Shown: piece by piece, positions 38,878 through 49,747 of the stretch
Layout: each line of letters starts with the position of its first letter
How positions within the stretch are numbered: position 1 is the first letter of the stretch
Origin: Pedobacter sp.
GTDB lineage: Bacteria; Bacteroidota; Bacteroidia; Sphingobacteriales; Sphingobacteriaceae
Assembly (NCBI GenBank): GCA_014378705.1
Contig: JACMND010000069.1
Coordinates: forward strand, 1-64,000
DNA: 64,000 nucleotides
Direction of reading: 5' to 3'
Position numbers and translations under genes: made by a program
Notes under the pieces: model-generated
Databases searched by the model: none
What the model was told of the DNA's origin: nothing
The model's input: the letters and a program-made list of their open reading frames with translations, nothing else

Positions 38878-40137
38878 CTAAATTATTCCCATCCGATTTG
38901 AATCCAATTTAAGGAGAATAAATAAAAGAATGGTAAAGCTCCAAAGGGACGATCCGCCATAACTAATAAACGGCAGTGGAATACCGATAACCGGAGCCAA
39001 ACCAACAGTCATCCCGATATTAATAAAAAAGTGGAAAAATAAAATTGACGCTACTCCGTAACCATAAATCCTGCTAAAAGAAGAACGCTGCCTTTCGGCG
39101 ATATTTACAATTCTTAATAATAAAAAAAGGTAAAGACCGATCACTACAAATGAACCGGCAAAACCCCATTCTTCACCAATGGTGCAAAAAATAAAATCGG
39201 TGCTTTGCTCAGGAACGAAATCGTATTTGGTTTGCGTTCCCTGTAAATATCCGCGGCCCCACATTCCGCCAGAACCTATGGCAATTTTTGATTGATTTAC
39301 ATTATAGCCTTCGCCTTTTAAGTCTTGTACAATTCCCAATAAAACGTCAATACGATTGCGCTGATGCGATTGAAGGATATTCTTATACGCAAAATCAACA
39401 CAAAAAATGAATACCACAGAAATTACAAATCCATAAATTACCGTTGTAATAAATGACCGGTTTTTTTTGTTGTTATAAATTAATAAACCTGCGATCAGAA
39501 TTAGCCCAAATATCAGAAAAACCTTGCTTAAAAGGAGTGAGAGTACAAACAATGCAATTAGAATGGCAGTGATAATAAGAAAATAACCAGATAAACCTTC
39601 TCTGTAAAGTACAAATACAAGCGAGGTAAACGTAAGTGCAGATCCGGTATCAGGCTGCATCATTATTAAACTCATCGGGATCAGCAGGATGATGGCACAT
39701 ACACTTTGTGTACGAAGGTCCTGAATTTTAATATTTACAGAACTAAGATATCTGGCCAACAGTAGGCAGGAAGAAAATTTAGCGAATTCTGAAGGCTGAA
39801 GTCTGAAGCTTCCTATCGGGATCCATGCCTGGTTACCACCCACATTGCGGCCCACAATTAAAACCAATATTAATAAAAGAAGCGTAATCCCATAAAATAC
39901 AGGTGAGAAAGTATTAAAAAATTTACTATCCAAAAGCAATATAACCAACCCAAGGATGAATGCTGAAACAATAAAAATTAATTGTTTGCCATAATTTGTA
40001 TCTAAGTTAAAAATGCTTGGTTTTTCAGGATCATAAACGGCAGCGTGAATATTAAACCAACCAATTATGCAAAGAGTCAGAAAAGTTATGACAACAATCC
40101 AATCCACGTTAAAAAAAGGGCTTCTCTGCTTAATCAT
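38878..40137 (-). CDS. rodA: rod shape-determining protein RodA (FtsW/RodA/SpoVE)
   Basis: VGGNQAWIPIGSFRLQPSEFAKF, KIAIGSGGMWGRGYLQGTQTKYDFVPEQSTDFIFCTIGEEWGF, IPLPFISYGGSSLW. Confidence 0.95.
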   Translation of the reverse strand: MIKQRSPFFNVDWIVVITFLTLCIIGWFNIHAAVYDPEKPSIFNLDTNYGKQLIFIVSAFILGLVILLLDSKFFNTFSPVFYGITLLLLILVLIVGRNVGGNQAWIPIGSFRLQPSEFAKFSSCLLLARYLSSVNIKIQDLRTQSVCAIILLIPMSLIMMQPDTGSALTFTSLVFVLYREGLSGYFLIITAILIALFVLSLLLSKVFLIFGLILIAGLLIYNNKKNRSFITTVIYGFVISVVFIFCVDFAYKNILQSHQRNRIDVLLGIVQDLKGEGYNVNQSKIAIGSGGMWGRGYLQGTQTKYDFVPEQSTDFIFCTIGEEWGFAGSFVVIGLYLFLLLRIVNIAERQRSSFSRIYGYGVASILFFHFFINIGMTVGLAPVIGIPLPFISYGGSSLWSFTILLFILLKLDSNRMGII

Positions 40138-42067
40138 TTTTACCTGTCTTTTTAAAAGCAGAAATAGCCAATTTTAATCTTTGTGCCTTTTTCAGGTTTG
40201 AATCTGGTTTAAGTTTAGAACCAGGTTTTTGCTTTAAAGACGACTCTCCGGGTAATAAATTGGCATCCAATAGGCGATCTATATAGGCTTTAGGCCTGGA
40301 TATAGAGCGTGTTAAATATTTTTCTACCATTAAGCTCGCAATAGGCGCAGACCAGGTAGAACCAAAACCTGCATTTTCTACTATAACGGCAATCGCAATT
40401 TTTGGATTGTTGCGTGGAGCAAACGCAACAAAGACGGAATGATCTTCGCCATGGGGATTTTGAACAGTACCGGTTTTACCACACATTTCGATACCGTTAA
40501 TTTTTGAATAAATTGCCGTCCCGCTTGGTGAGTTTACTACCTGGCTCATTCCCTGAATGACCACTTCAAAATATTTAGGATCTATTCCTGCATCGTTTCG
40601 TTTCGTGTATTCCGCTTTTATAACTTTCTTTTCGCCTATGGCCTGTATTAAATGAGGCTTAAAATAAAACCCCCGGTTAGCTACTATTGCCATCACGTTG
40701 GCCATTTGCAACGGTGTAATTCCCAACTCCCCCTGGCCAATAGATAATGATATGTTAAAACCTGAACCCCATTTGTCGCTTCCCCATCTTTTTGTATAAA
40801 GATCCGCTGAGGGTAATAAACCTTTTTTTTCGTTTGGAAGGTCAATATTTAATCGATCACCGACTCCAAATCGGGATACCGCATTCCGCCATTTTTTAAA
40901 GGCATTTACCGGTCTCATACCTGCTTTATCAATCATTAGGTTATAGGTGTAACCATAGTAGGTATTGCATGACTCTTCGATAGAACTAATTAGGTTTACC
41001 GAACCATGTACGTGTGTACAGGCCATAAAACCGCTACGGCCGTAACGGTAACCTCCCGGGCAATAATAAGTAGTTTGCGGATTGATCTGACCGAATTGCT
41101 GTGCTACGAGCGCATTTATAACTTTAAAAATTGAGCCCGGAGGATACTCAGCCTGAATTGGCCGGATAAACATAGGCTTTGAAGGCTGGTTTAAAAGTTT
41201 CATGTAATTATTGCCGCGTTCACGTCCAACCATTAAGTTTGGATCGTACCCGGGGCTGCTAATAAATGATAATATTTCTCCAGTAGAAGGCTCAATAGCT
41301 ACTACACTGCCAATTTTATTGTTCATCAATTGTTCGCCAAGTTTCTGTAATTCTTTGTCAAGAGAAGAAATAAGGCGTTCTCCAGAAACCGCAAGTGTAT
41401 CATATTTACCATCTGCAAAATGACCCTTAGGCCGGTTAAGTGCATCAACCATTAAATTTTGAACTCCCCGCTGGCCTCTTAATAATTCTTCGTAAGATTT
41501 CTCTACACCACTTATCCCAAAATAATCTCCCTGCCTGTAAAAACCATTTGAATTTTCGATTGCCTTTTCAGAAACTTCTCCTATGTAACCGAGAAATTGG
41601 GCGGCTGTACTATCCGGATACCTTCTTACTGTTCTGTTTTGTACAAAAAATCCTTTAAATTCATAAAGTCTTTCCTGAAACGTAGCATAAGTTGTTGCTG
41701 AAAGCTGTTTTTCAAAGACAGATGCTTTGTAAGGAGAATAATTTTTTGCTTTTTTAAATCGCTTATGAAATCCTTCTAAGTCAATACCAACCAGTTTGCA
41801 AAATGTGGTCGTATCAAATGGTTTCACTTCTTTCGGGATCACCATCAAATCATATACAGGCTCGTTTTGAACCAATATTTTTTCGTACCGATCTAATATA
41901 ATCCCCCTTGCTGGATAAATAAGAACCTTGCGCAACACATTATTATTGGCTGATAAAAGGTATTTATCACTGATAACCTGTATATAAAAAATCCGGGTTA
42001 AGAGAATTAATGCTACGGCTATAAAAATACCCTGGATTACGAATTTGCGGGCAAAGAAACTATTCAT
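40130..42067 (-). CDS. mrdA: penicillin-binding protein 2
   Basis: PARGIILDRYEKILVQN, YPPGSIFKVINALVA (SxxK), SxN-type ESCNTYYGYTY, CGKTGTVQNPHGEDHS. Confidence 0.93.
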   Translation of the reverse strand: MNSFFARKFVIQGIFIAVALILLTRIFYIQVISDKYLLSANNNVLRKVLIYPARGIILDRYEKILVQNEPVYDLMVIPKEVKPFDTTTFCKLVGIDLEGFHKRFKKAKNYSPYKASVFEKQLSATTYATFQERLYEFKGFFVQNRTVRRYPDSTAAQFLGYIGEVSEKAIENSNGFYRQGDYFGISGVEKSYEELLRGQRGVQNLMVDALNRPKGHFADGKYDTLAVSGERLISSLDKELQKLGEQLMNNKIGSVVAIEPSTGEILSFISSPGYDPNLMVGRERGNNYMKLLNQPSKPMFIRPIQAEYPPGSIFKVINALVAQQFGQINPQTTYYCPGGYRYGRSGFMACTHVHGSVNLISSIEESCNTYYGYTYNLMIDKAGMRPVNAFKKWRNAVSRFGVGDRLNIDLPNEKKGLLPSADLYTKRWGSDKWGSGFNISLSIGQGELGITPLQMANVMAIVANRGFYFKPHLIQAIGEKKVIKAEYTKRNDAGIDPKYFEVVIQGMSQVVNSPSGTAIYSKINGIEMCGKTGTVQNPHGEDHSVFVAFAPRNNPKIAIAVIVENAGFGSTWSAPIASLMVEKYLTRSISRPKAYIDRLLDANLLPGESSLKQKPGSKLKPDSNLKKAQRLKLAISAFKKTGKND

Positions 42068-42183
42068 TTAGTGGTATTGAATTAGGGTATTTTGCAGTCA
42101 AGGCTGAGAATTATTTAACGAAGAAACTGTTCAGGAAGTTATAAAAGATTTTTAGCGGGTTAAAATATTTTTAACTGTAATGT

Positions 42184-42702
42184 TTATCGTAACTTCTTAC
42201 GGAAAAATATAAATTCAGCTAAAAGCATTAACAGGATAGTGAAAAAAGAACTAAAAATTGTCCTCAATAAAATATAGCCGAATTCAGAAAAATAAAATGT
42301 TTCAAAACTAAAAAGAGTTAAATGATGGAAAAAAGTTAGGATAATAGCATAGAATATAAACCATCTGAACCCCATTATGCCTAGGCTAGGAAATGGCTCG
42401 TTATCAAAACCTTCTTTTTGTACGGTTACACTTATAAATATGATTCTTACAAATGCTAAAACGCTGCACGCCGCCGCATTCAGTCCCAACGTATCGTAAA
42501 ACACATCAACTGTTAATCCGGTAAAAAAAGCCAATAGGAAAAGGAGTCCGTTTGGAATTTTAAATGGGAGGAGCAATATAAATAGGATGTATAAAAATGG
42601 GGATGACAAATTATAAAAACCGATGTTTTTCAGAAAAAAAACCTGCAAACCTATTAGCAGAACAAACCGAATAATGTTGTTTAAAATTATCCCGCCCATC
42701 AT
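42184..42702 (-). CDS. mreD: rod shape-determining protein MreD
   Basis: Hydrophobic 172 aa ORF between mreC and pbp2; overlaps mreC by 4 bp. Confidence 0.85.
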   Translation of the reverse strand: MMGGIILNNIIRFVLLIGLQVFFLKNIGFYNLSSPFLYILFILLLPFKIPNGLLFLLAFFTGLTVDVFYDTLGLNAAACSVLAFVRIIFISVTVQKEGFDNEPFPSLGIMGFRWFIFYAIILTFFHHLTLFSFETFYFSEFGYILLRTIFSSFFTILLMLLAEFIFFRKKLR

Positions 42703-43526
42703 TCTGTTTTATTTAACGTTTCCAGATCTTTTTGTTCCTGGGCGAACATATTGTTGATTACATAAACGTACTGAAGGTTAGAAAAGTTAGTGCTTAACCA
42801 AATCTCAATGTCTAAAAAGCTGTCCCCACCTTTTAAACCAGTTCTTGTAACCCGGCCAATTTCCAATCCTGAAGGGAAAAGAGAATAGCCAGAGGTTACT
42901 ACTTTATTACCTCTTTTAACAATTACATGGTTTGGAATATCTTTTAAAATTGCCAGCCGCGGATCGTAATTTCCTTCACCCCAAACCAGCGAGCCGATAT
43001 CTCCATTTACAGATGCGCTGATGCGTGTATCTGAATGCAAAACGGATTGTATAGTCGCAAATCGTTCGGATACATTTAATACAATCCCAACAATGCCTTT
43101 AGCACTCACTACACCCATTCCTTTTTGAATACCATGGTTTAAACCCCGATTGATTGTGATGTAGTTGTTTTTTTGATGGATGGAATTATTAATAACCTTT
43201 GCGACGATGTAAGTATATTGTTGTTCAGTTAAGGTATCAGTAACTTCATGCTGTTCAATGCTGTCGTTAAATAAGGATGTTTTTAGCCGGTTCCTTAACA
43301 CTGCATTTTCTAAAGCTAGGCTATCATTCGTCCGCCCCAGGCTAAGGTAACTCGTAAAAGAATTTACCCTTTGATAGGCAAGGCCGATCATAAAGTTTGA
43401 AGAGTTCCATGCACTGGCTCTTTGATAGGAATTATTGTTAACCAGCAAAATTAGGGATAAAACCAAAAAAAATATCAACAGAAAAAATGCGTTGTATTTA
43501 CTAATAAATATCCAGAGGTTACGCAT
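42699..43526 (-). CDS. mreC: rod shape-determining protein MreC
   Basis: 275 aa; ITINRGLNHGIQKGMGVVSAKGIVGIVLNVSERFATIQSVLHSDTRISA. Confidence 0.92.
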   Translation of the reverse strand: MRNLWIFISKYNAFFLLIFFLVLSLILLVNNNSYQRASAWNSSNFMIGLAYQRVNSFTSYLSLGRTNDSLALENAVLRNRLKTSLFNDSIEQHEVTDTLTEQQYTYIVAKVINNSIHQKNNYITINRGLNHGIQKGMGVVSAKGIVGIVLNVSERFATIQSVLHSDTRISASVNGDIGSLVWGEGNYDPRLAILKDIPNHVIVKRGNKVVTSGYSLFPSGLEIGRVTRTGLKGGDSFLDIEIWLSTNFSNLQYVYVINNMFAQEQKDLETLNKTE

Positions 43527-43602
43527 TTGGGGAGAGTGCTAAGTGGTAGGTTAATAGTTGCAGGGACATACACACAACCTACAACCCGTACCCGAAACTC
43601 AA

Positions 43603-44625
43603 TTATTGCATTAAGAATTTAAAATTTCCAATATTTTTTAATGCGATTCCGGTACCACGTACCACTGCACGCAATGGATCTTCTGCAACATGAACAGGTA
43701 ATTTTGTTTTGGAAGCTACTCTTTTGTCTAAGCCACGGAGTAAAGCTCCTCCGCCTGTTAAATAAATCCCGGTTTGATAAATATCTGCTGAAAGTTCCGG
43801 AGGTGTAATTTCTAATGCCTTTAAAATGGCTTCTTCTATTTTTGAAATGGATTTATCAAGACAATGTGCTATTTCTGTATAAGAAACAGTTATCTGTTTA
43901 GGAACTCCGGTCATCAAATCACGGCCCTGAACAGCAAAATCGGCAGGCGGATCAGAAAGTTCCGGCAAAGCCGAACCTACTTCTATTTTTATTTTTTCCG
44001 CGGTACGGTCTCCGATCATTATGTTGTGCTGCCGACGGATGTATTGAACGATGTCACTGTCAAAATTATCACCCGCTACGCGGATCGACTGGTCACATAC
44101 AATCCCCGAAAGGGCGATTACGGCAATTTCTGTAGTTCCGCCACCAATATCAATAATCATATTTCCCATTGGCTCTTCTACGTCAATGCCAATACCAACG
44201 GCCGCTGCCATCGGTTCGTGGATCAGGTATACTTCTTTGGCTCCGGCAATTTCTGCAGAATCACGCACCGCACGTTTTTCAACTTCGGTTATCCCGGAAG
44301 GAATACAAATAACCATCCGCAATGACGGGAAAAACCAGCCTTTACCGTTGTTAATCATTTTAATCATTCCCCTGATCATGTGTTCTGCGGCGTTAAAATC
44401 CGCTATTACACCATCTTTTAATGGACGTACGGTTCGAATATTGTCATGGGTTTTACCTTCCATTTGCATCGCCTGGCGACCAATGGCAATAATCTTGTTG
44501 GTGGTGCGGTCAAATGCAACAATTGAAGGTTCGTCAACTACTACTTTATCGTTGTGTATAATCAGGGTATTTGCAGTACCTAAATCAATCGCTATTTCTT
44601 GTGTAAACCAGTTGAATAACCCCAT
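43603..44625 (-). CDS. mreB: rod shape-determining protein MreB
   Basis: EIAIDLGTANTLIIH, VRPLKDGVIADF, MIIDIGGGTTEIAVI, LTGGGALLRGLD. Confidence 0.97.
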   Translation of the reverse strand: MGLFNWFTQEIAIDLGTANTLIIHNDKVVVDEPSIVAFDRTTNKIIAIGRQAMQMEGKTHDNIRTVRPLKDGVIADFNAAEHMIRGMIKMINNGKGWFFPSLRMVICIPSGITEVEKRAVRDSAEIAGAKEVYLIHEPMAAAVGIGIDVEEPMGNMIIDIGGGTTEIAVIALSGIVCDQSIRVAGDNFDSDIVQYIRRQHNIMIGDRTAEKIKIEVGSALPELSDPPADFAVQGRDLMTGVPKQITVSYTEIAHCLDKSISKIEEAILKALEITPPELSADIYQTGIYLTGGGALLRGLDKRVASKTKLPVHVAEDPLRAVVRGTGIALKNIGNFKFLMQ

Positions 44626-44707
44626 TCTGTTTTGTTAAATTATTGAAAAGTACGAAAACTAAACTGTTATAATCAAGGATTATTTTAAGAGTACTTTGAT
44701 TTGCGGT

Positions 44708-46252
44708 TTAATGCTTAAAATGCCTGATACCGGTTGTGACCATTCCAATTCCCTTTTGATTGGCCATTTCTATAGACTCCTGATCTTTTATGGATCCGCC
44801 GGGTTGTAATACCATTACCACTCCGGCTTCAGCAGCTATTTCAACACAATCCGGAAAAGGGAAGAATGCATCAGAAGCCATTACAGAGCCTTTTAAATCA
44901 AAATGAAATGCTTTTGCTTTAACTATGGCCTGTTGCAAAGCATCAACTCTTGAAGTTTGACCGACCCCACTGGCAATCAGACTTGAGTTTTTGGCCAGCA
45001 CAATGGTATTTGATTTGGTATGTTTCACAAGTTTGTTAGCAAAAACAAGATCATTTAACTCAATATCTGTTGGCTTTCTATCAGTTACAGCAACCATCTG
45101 CTCAGTGGTTTCAATGCTTAGGTCTTTATCCTGTTCAATAATTCCGTTAAGTAAAGATTTAAATTGCCTTGCAGGCAGTTTTACGTTTTTTCTCTTTAAT
45201 AAGATTCGGTTTTTTTTCGTCGATAAAACCGCTAACGCTTCTTCGGAAAATGATGGTGCGATCAATACTTCAAAAAACAACTTACTGATCTCCGAAGCTG
45301 TATCAAAACTAACTTCACGGTTACATATTAACACTCCGCCGAAAGCAGAAACCGGATCGCAGGCCAAGGCAACTTTCCATGCTTCGTAAATGTTATTTCT
45401 GGACGCAATACCACATGCATTCGTATGTTTTAATATGGCAAAAGTCGGCTCTTCAAACTCATCAATCAGAGATACGCATGCGTCTACATCTACCAGGTTA
45501 TTGTAAGATAGCTCCTTACCGTTCAGCTTATCGAACATGGTCTCAAGGTTACCATAAAATATGGCTTTTTGATGCGGATTTTCACCATAGCGCAGCGTGC
45601 TAACCTGTTGTTCACTATGCTTAAACACAGGTAATTTTGCATCTTCATTAAAATATTTAAAAATAGCGGCATCGTAATGAGATGATATGTTAAATGCTTT
45701 AAGGGCAAACTCACGGCGCTGGGCAAGCATTGTATAACCTGCATTTTCAATCAACATCTCCGTTAACACGTTATAGTCGTTCTGTGAGGCGATAACAACC
45801 ACGTCGTTAAAATTTTTTGCCGCCGCCCGGATGAGTGATATCCCACCTATATCTATTTTTTCAATTATATTGCTCTCATCAAAACCCTCCGTAAAAGTTT
45901 GCGCTTTGTTAACCGTTTCTTCAAATGGATAAAGATCAACAATAACCAGGTCAATTTCCGGAATTTCAAACTGCTCCATTTGTTGCTGGTCGTCAGTTAT
46001 ATTCCGGCGGCTTAAAATCCCTCCAAATACTTTTGGATGAAGCGTTTTGACCCTTCCACCTAATATAGAGGGATAACCGGTAAGGTCTTCAACAGCAGTT
46101 ACCTCCATGCCCATTTCACGGATAAATTTTTCTGTGCCACCTGTAGAATAAAAAACTACGCCCATATTTTTCAGTTGTAGCAAAAGAGGTTCTAAATTAT
46201 CTTTGTAGTACACCGAAATTAAGGCGTTTTTAATTTTTATGGGATGGCTCAT
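44708..46252 (-). CDS. purH: bifunctional AICAR transformylase / IMP cyclohydrolase
   Basis: ALISVYYKDNLEPLLLQLKNMGVVFYSTGGT, GGRVKTLHPKVFGGIL, LRYGENPHQKA, ASDAFFPFPDCVEIAAEAG. Confidence 0.96.
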   Translation of the reverse strand: MSHPIKIKNALISVYYKDNLEPLLLQLKNMGVVFYSTGGTEKFIREMGMEVTAVEDLTGYPSILGGRVKTLHPKVFGGILSRRNITDDQQQMEQFEIPEIDLVIVDLYPFEETVNKAQTFTEGFDESNIIEKIDIGGISLIRAAAKNFNDVVVIASQNDYNVLTEMLIENAGYTMLAQRREFALKAFNISSHYDAAIFKYFNEDAKLPVFKHSEQQVSTLRYGENPHQKAIFYGNLETMFDKLNGKELSYNNLVDVDACVSLIDEFEEPTFAILKHTNACGIASRNNIYEAWKVALACDPVSAFGGVLICNREVSFDTASEISKLFFEVLIAPSFSEEALAVLSTKKNRILLKRKNVKLPARQFKSLLNGIIEQDKDLSIETTEQMVAVTDRKPTDIELNDLVFANKLVKHTKSNTIVLAKNSSLIASGVGQTSRVDALQQAIVKAKAFHFDLKGSVMASDAFFPFPDCVEIAAEAGVVMVLQPGGSIKDQESIEMANQKGIGMVTTGIRHFKH

Positions 46253-46333
46253 CAGGAATCGGTTTCGAGCCGCAAAGATAGTTTTTTTGAATTTGTTCTG
46301 AGCGTTAAATTACCTTTGGAATTAGTTTGGCGT

Positions 46334-46915
46334 TCAGTTATTTTTAATTTTCTTTAACAAGAATTCAATTATTTTGGGATAATGAAGGTGCTCCAGTTGC
46401 TGACCTTTAAATTTAATTATTTCAAGGTCATCGCCCTTATCAATATGAAAACGACTTTGATGAATGATCTCACCTTCGTCAAACTCTTCATTTACAAAAT
46501 GAATGGTTATTCCGGATTCCCCATCACCAGCCTCAATAATTGCATTATGAACCCGATCTCCGTACATTCCTTTACCACCGTACTTAGGAAGAAGAGCGGG
46601 ATGGAGATTGATAATTTTATTAGGAAAAGCTTTGAGGAGGTTATTCGGAATCAGCCATAAAAATCCGGCAAGAACGATAAGGTCTATTTGAAGGTTGGTA
46701 AGCAACTGTATAATATTTTTTGAACTATAAAATTCCTGTCTTGTAAAAATATGGGAAGGAACTTCAAAATTATCTGCCCGTTGCAATACATAAGCCTCGG
46801 GGTTATTTGTTAAAACAATGGCCACTTCCGCATCCGGATGTTTTTTAAAATGCTCCATAATTTTTTGGGCATTAGAGCCGGAGCCCGAAGCAAAAATAGC
46901 GATGCGTTTTTTCAA
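46334..46915 (-). CDS. purN: phosphoribosylglycinamide formyltransferase
   Basis: IAIFASGSGSNAQKIMEHF, VLAGFLWLIP, INLHPALLPKYGGKGMYG. Confidence 0.95.
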   Translation of the reverse strand: MKKRIAIFASGSGSNAQKIMEHFKKHPDAEVAIVLTNNPEAYVLQRADNFEVPSHIFTRQEFYSSKNIIQLLTNLQIDLIVLAGFLWLIPNNLLKAFPNKIINLHPALLPKYGGKGMYGDRVHNAIIEAGDGESGITIHFVNEEFDEGEIIHQSRFHIDKGDDLEIIKFKGQQLEHLHYPKIIEFLLKKIKNN

Positions 46916-47064
46916 ACCTTAGTTTCTTAACTAATCTTAATATTTATTTGTTGTAAGATGGGATTTATTAAGCTAATCTGCATAACAGAATTATTTTTTG
47001 AAATTTACCAGTTTAGAAATAGAAGCAAGACAAAACTTACTTCAATAAAAACTTTATCAAAGTT

Positions 47065-48189
47065 TTAAAGGTTTCCCCTGGCATCTTGCTCTCTTTCCAG
47101 AGCTTCAAACAGTGCTTTGAAGTTTCCTGCGCCAAATGATTTTGCCCCTTTGCGTTGTATAATTTCAAAGAACAGGGTAGGGCGGTCTTCTACAGGTTTA
47201 GTAAATATTTGCAGTAAATAACCTTCCTCATCACGATCAACCAATACTCCGAGTTCTTTAAGCGGTTCTATATCTTCTTCAATTTTTCCAACGCGGCTTT
47301 CAAGGTCATCGTAATACGTGTTAGGAACTTTCAAAAACTCAACGCCGCGGTTTTGCAGGTTGGTTACCGTTTCAACTATGTTATTGGTTGCAATAGCAAC
47401 ATGCTGAACACCTTCATCCCCATAAAACTCAAGGTATTCTTCAACCTGCGATTTCTTTTTTCCTTCCGCAGGTTCATTTATCGGGAACTTAACATATCCA
47501 TTCCCATTGCTCATAACTTTGCTCATTAAAGCGGAATATTCTGTCGAAATCTGTTTATCATCAAAAGTTAGTATGTTTTTAAAACCCATAACATCCTCGT
47601 AAAACTTTACCCATTTGTTCATCTGGTTCCAGCCCACATTGCCAACACAGTGATCAACATAAAGTAATCCAACGGGCTCAGGGTTATAGTGGCTTTCCCA
47701 TTTTTTATAGCCGGGCATAAAGGCTCCTGAGTAATTTTTACGTTCAATAAAAAGATGAACGGTCTCTCCATAAGTATAAATTCCGCTCATTTTCAGAATT
47801 CCATAATCATCCTCAAGTGTTTGGGGTTCCATATAAGTTTCCGCTCCGCGTGATGTAGTTTGCAGAAAAGCATCGTATGCATCATCAACCCATAAGGCTA
47901 TAATTTTTACCCCATCCCCGTGTTTGGTCAACTGCCCCGAAATTGGATGGTCAGGGTGTAATGGAGTTGTTAAAACCAGTTTAACTTTATTCTGAATAAG
48001 CACATAAGAAACACGGTCCCTAACTCCGGTTTCAGGCCCCGCGTATGCCAGGCTTTGAAAGCCAAAGGCAGATTTATAAAAATAAGCTGCCTGTTTCGCA
48101 TTTCCAACATATAGTTCAACGTAGTCTGTACCGTTAAGAGGCAAAAAATCAGTAGTTAATGTTTTATTTTCTGATGGTTTAGTTTCCAT
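47065..48189 (-). CDS. hppD: 4-hydroxyphenylpyruvate dioxygenase (start at METKPSENK; ORF track begins at 48243)
   Basis: VELYVGNAKQAAYFYKSAFGFQSLAYAGPETG, DHCVGNV, GVQHVAIAT, LLQIFTKPVEDRPTLFFEIIQRKGAKSFGAGNFKALFEALE. Confidence 0.95.
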   Translation of the reverse strand: METKPSENKTLTTDFLPLNGTDYVELYVGNAKQAAYFYKSAFGFQSLAYAGPETGVRDRVSYVLIQNKVKLVLTTPLHPDHPISGQLTKHGDGVKIIALWVDDAYDAFLQTTSRGAETYMEPQTLEDDYGILKMSGIYTYGETVHLFIERKNYSGAFMPGYKKWESHYNPEPVGLLYVDHCVGNVGWNQMNKWVKFYEDVMGFKNILTFDDKQISTEYSALMSKVMSNGNGYVKFPINEPAEGKKKSQVEEYLEFYGDEGVQHVAIATNNIVETVTNLQNRGVEFLKVPNTYYDDLESRVGKIEEDIEPLKELGVLVDRDEEGYLLQIFTKPVEDRPTLFFEIIQRKGAKSFGAGNFKALFEALEREQDARGNL

Positions 48190-48267
48190 GTTAATTAAAA
48201 TTAATGGTTGAACTTGGATCTTTCGTACCTTGTAATGCAGCACAAATGTTGTTGGCTAATCCCATTG

Positions 48268-49434
48268 TTACTCTACATTCACCTGCCAGCTTTTATGATA
48301 GCTTTCGTCTTCAATTGCAACCGCATAATTTGTTAGCATCAAAGGTTTAAAAGGATCGATCATAACCGCAAGTTCATCAGTTTTTTCTTTGCCGATAGAT
48401 TTTTCTACAGTACCCGGATGCGGACCATGCGGAATACCGCCGGGATGAAGCGTAATTTGACCTTTAACAACACTTTTACGGCTCATAAAATCACCATCCA
48501 CATAATATAAAACCTCATCGCTATCCACATTGCTGTGGTTATATGGCGCAGGAATAGAGAGGGGATGATAATCATACTTGCGTGGCACAAATGAACAAAT
48601 CACAAAGTTATGGCCTTCAAAAGTCTGATGAACGGGCGGCGGTTGATGTACCCGGCCTGTAATAGGTTCAAAATTATGAATGGAAAATAACCAGGGATAA
48701 TGAAAACCATCCCATCCTATAAAATCAAAAGGATGGGTACCATAGGTATATGGATAAATCATACCTTGCTTCTTTATCAGTACTTTAAAATCACCGGTTT
48801 CATCATATGTTTTAAGGTTTGATGGCTTCGTAATGTCCCGTTCGCAAAACGGCGAGTGTTCCATTAACTGGCCCCATTCATTGCGGTATCTTTTTGGGGT
48901 GCGGATAGGGCTAAAGCTTTCTATAATGAATAACCGGTTTGCTTCTGAATTGAATTCTAATTGATAAATAGTGCCGCGTGGCACAACCAGATAATCGCCG
49001 TACACAAAAGTTATATTACCAAAACCGGTTTTCAAAGTTCCGGAACCTTCATGTATAAAAATCACCTCGTCAGCCTGGCTGTTCTTGTAAAAATAATCAG
49101 TCATAGATTTTCTCGGTGCAGCCAAAGAAATATGCAAATCAGAATTAACCAATATCGGTTTACGGCTTTCAAGAAAATCGTCTTCAGGTTCAATCTTAAA
49201 ACCGATTAAACTGGTATGCCTCAGATGTTTTTCACGGGCTACAATTGGCTCTACCGAATAAGGTTCACCAAGTTCTTTAACAATAGTTGGTGGATGGGTA
49301 TGATAAACTAAGGAATACAGGCTTGAAAAACCTTCTGTTGATACCAGCTCCTCAGCGTATAAATTACCGTCAGGCTTACGGAAAACAGTATGTCTCTTAG
49401 GTGGTATAGATCCCAATGAATGGTAAACCGGCAT
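48268..49434 (-). CDS. hmgA: homogentisate 1,2-dioxygenase
   Basis: 388 aa; GTIYQLEFNSEANRLFIIESFSPI, PFDFIGWDGFHYPWLFSIHNFEPITGRVHQPPPVHQTF, HPGGIPHGPHPG. Confidence 0.93.
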   Translation of the reverse strand: MPVYHSLGSIPPKRHTVFRKPDGNLYAEELVSTEGFSSLYSLVYHTHPPTIVKELGEPYSVEPIVAREKHLRHTSLIGFKIEPEDDFLESRKPILVNSDLHISLAAPRKSMTDYFYKNSQADEVIFIHEGSGTLKTGFGNITFVYGDYLVVPRGTIYQLEFNSEANRLFIIESFSPIRTPKRYRNEWGQLMEHSPFCERDITKPSNLKTYDETGDFKVLIKKQGMIYPYTYGTHPFDFIGWDGFHYPWLFSIHNFEPITGRVHQPPPVHQTFEGHNFVICSFVPRKYDYHPLSIPAPYNHSNVDSDEVLYYVDGDFMSRKSVVKGQITLHPGGIPHGPHPGTVEKSIGKEKTDELAVMIDPFKPLMLTNYAVAIEDESYHKSWQVNVE

Positions 49435-49747
49435 AACAAGTTGTTAATATTTTATAAAATTAATGAATATAAGCCAAAAAACGATCTTGAGCAGCAACAC
49501 CCGTTACGTTGAATGGGGAGATTTGAGTAATTATCGATGTATTATAAAAAGCATTTAATACCCTGATTAACGGAATTTCTGTTGATAGGATGAATTGAAT
49601 GTTTATTTAGCCCATTACTATGCATTAAATACTTCTATTTAACTCTCTTTACACAAAGATAATTCCATTAATCAATACCTTATTAAAACAGCAATTAAAT
49701 AATTATTGCGGCTTTTTGTTAGTTTTGAATACATTAAAACCCATATC

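Noticed and set aside
43541-43600. GTAGGTT…AACCTAC inverted repeat between mreC and mreB
   Set aside because: Short stem with a long loop inside an operon; insufficient evidence for a regulatory site.
43864-44638. Long plus-strand ORFs (153 and 195 aa) opposite mreB
   Set aside because: Shadow ORFs antisense to a strongly conserved gene; no recognisable domains.
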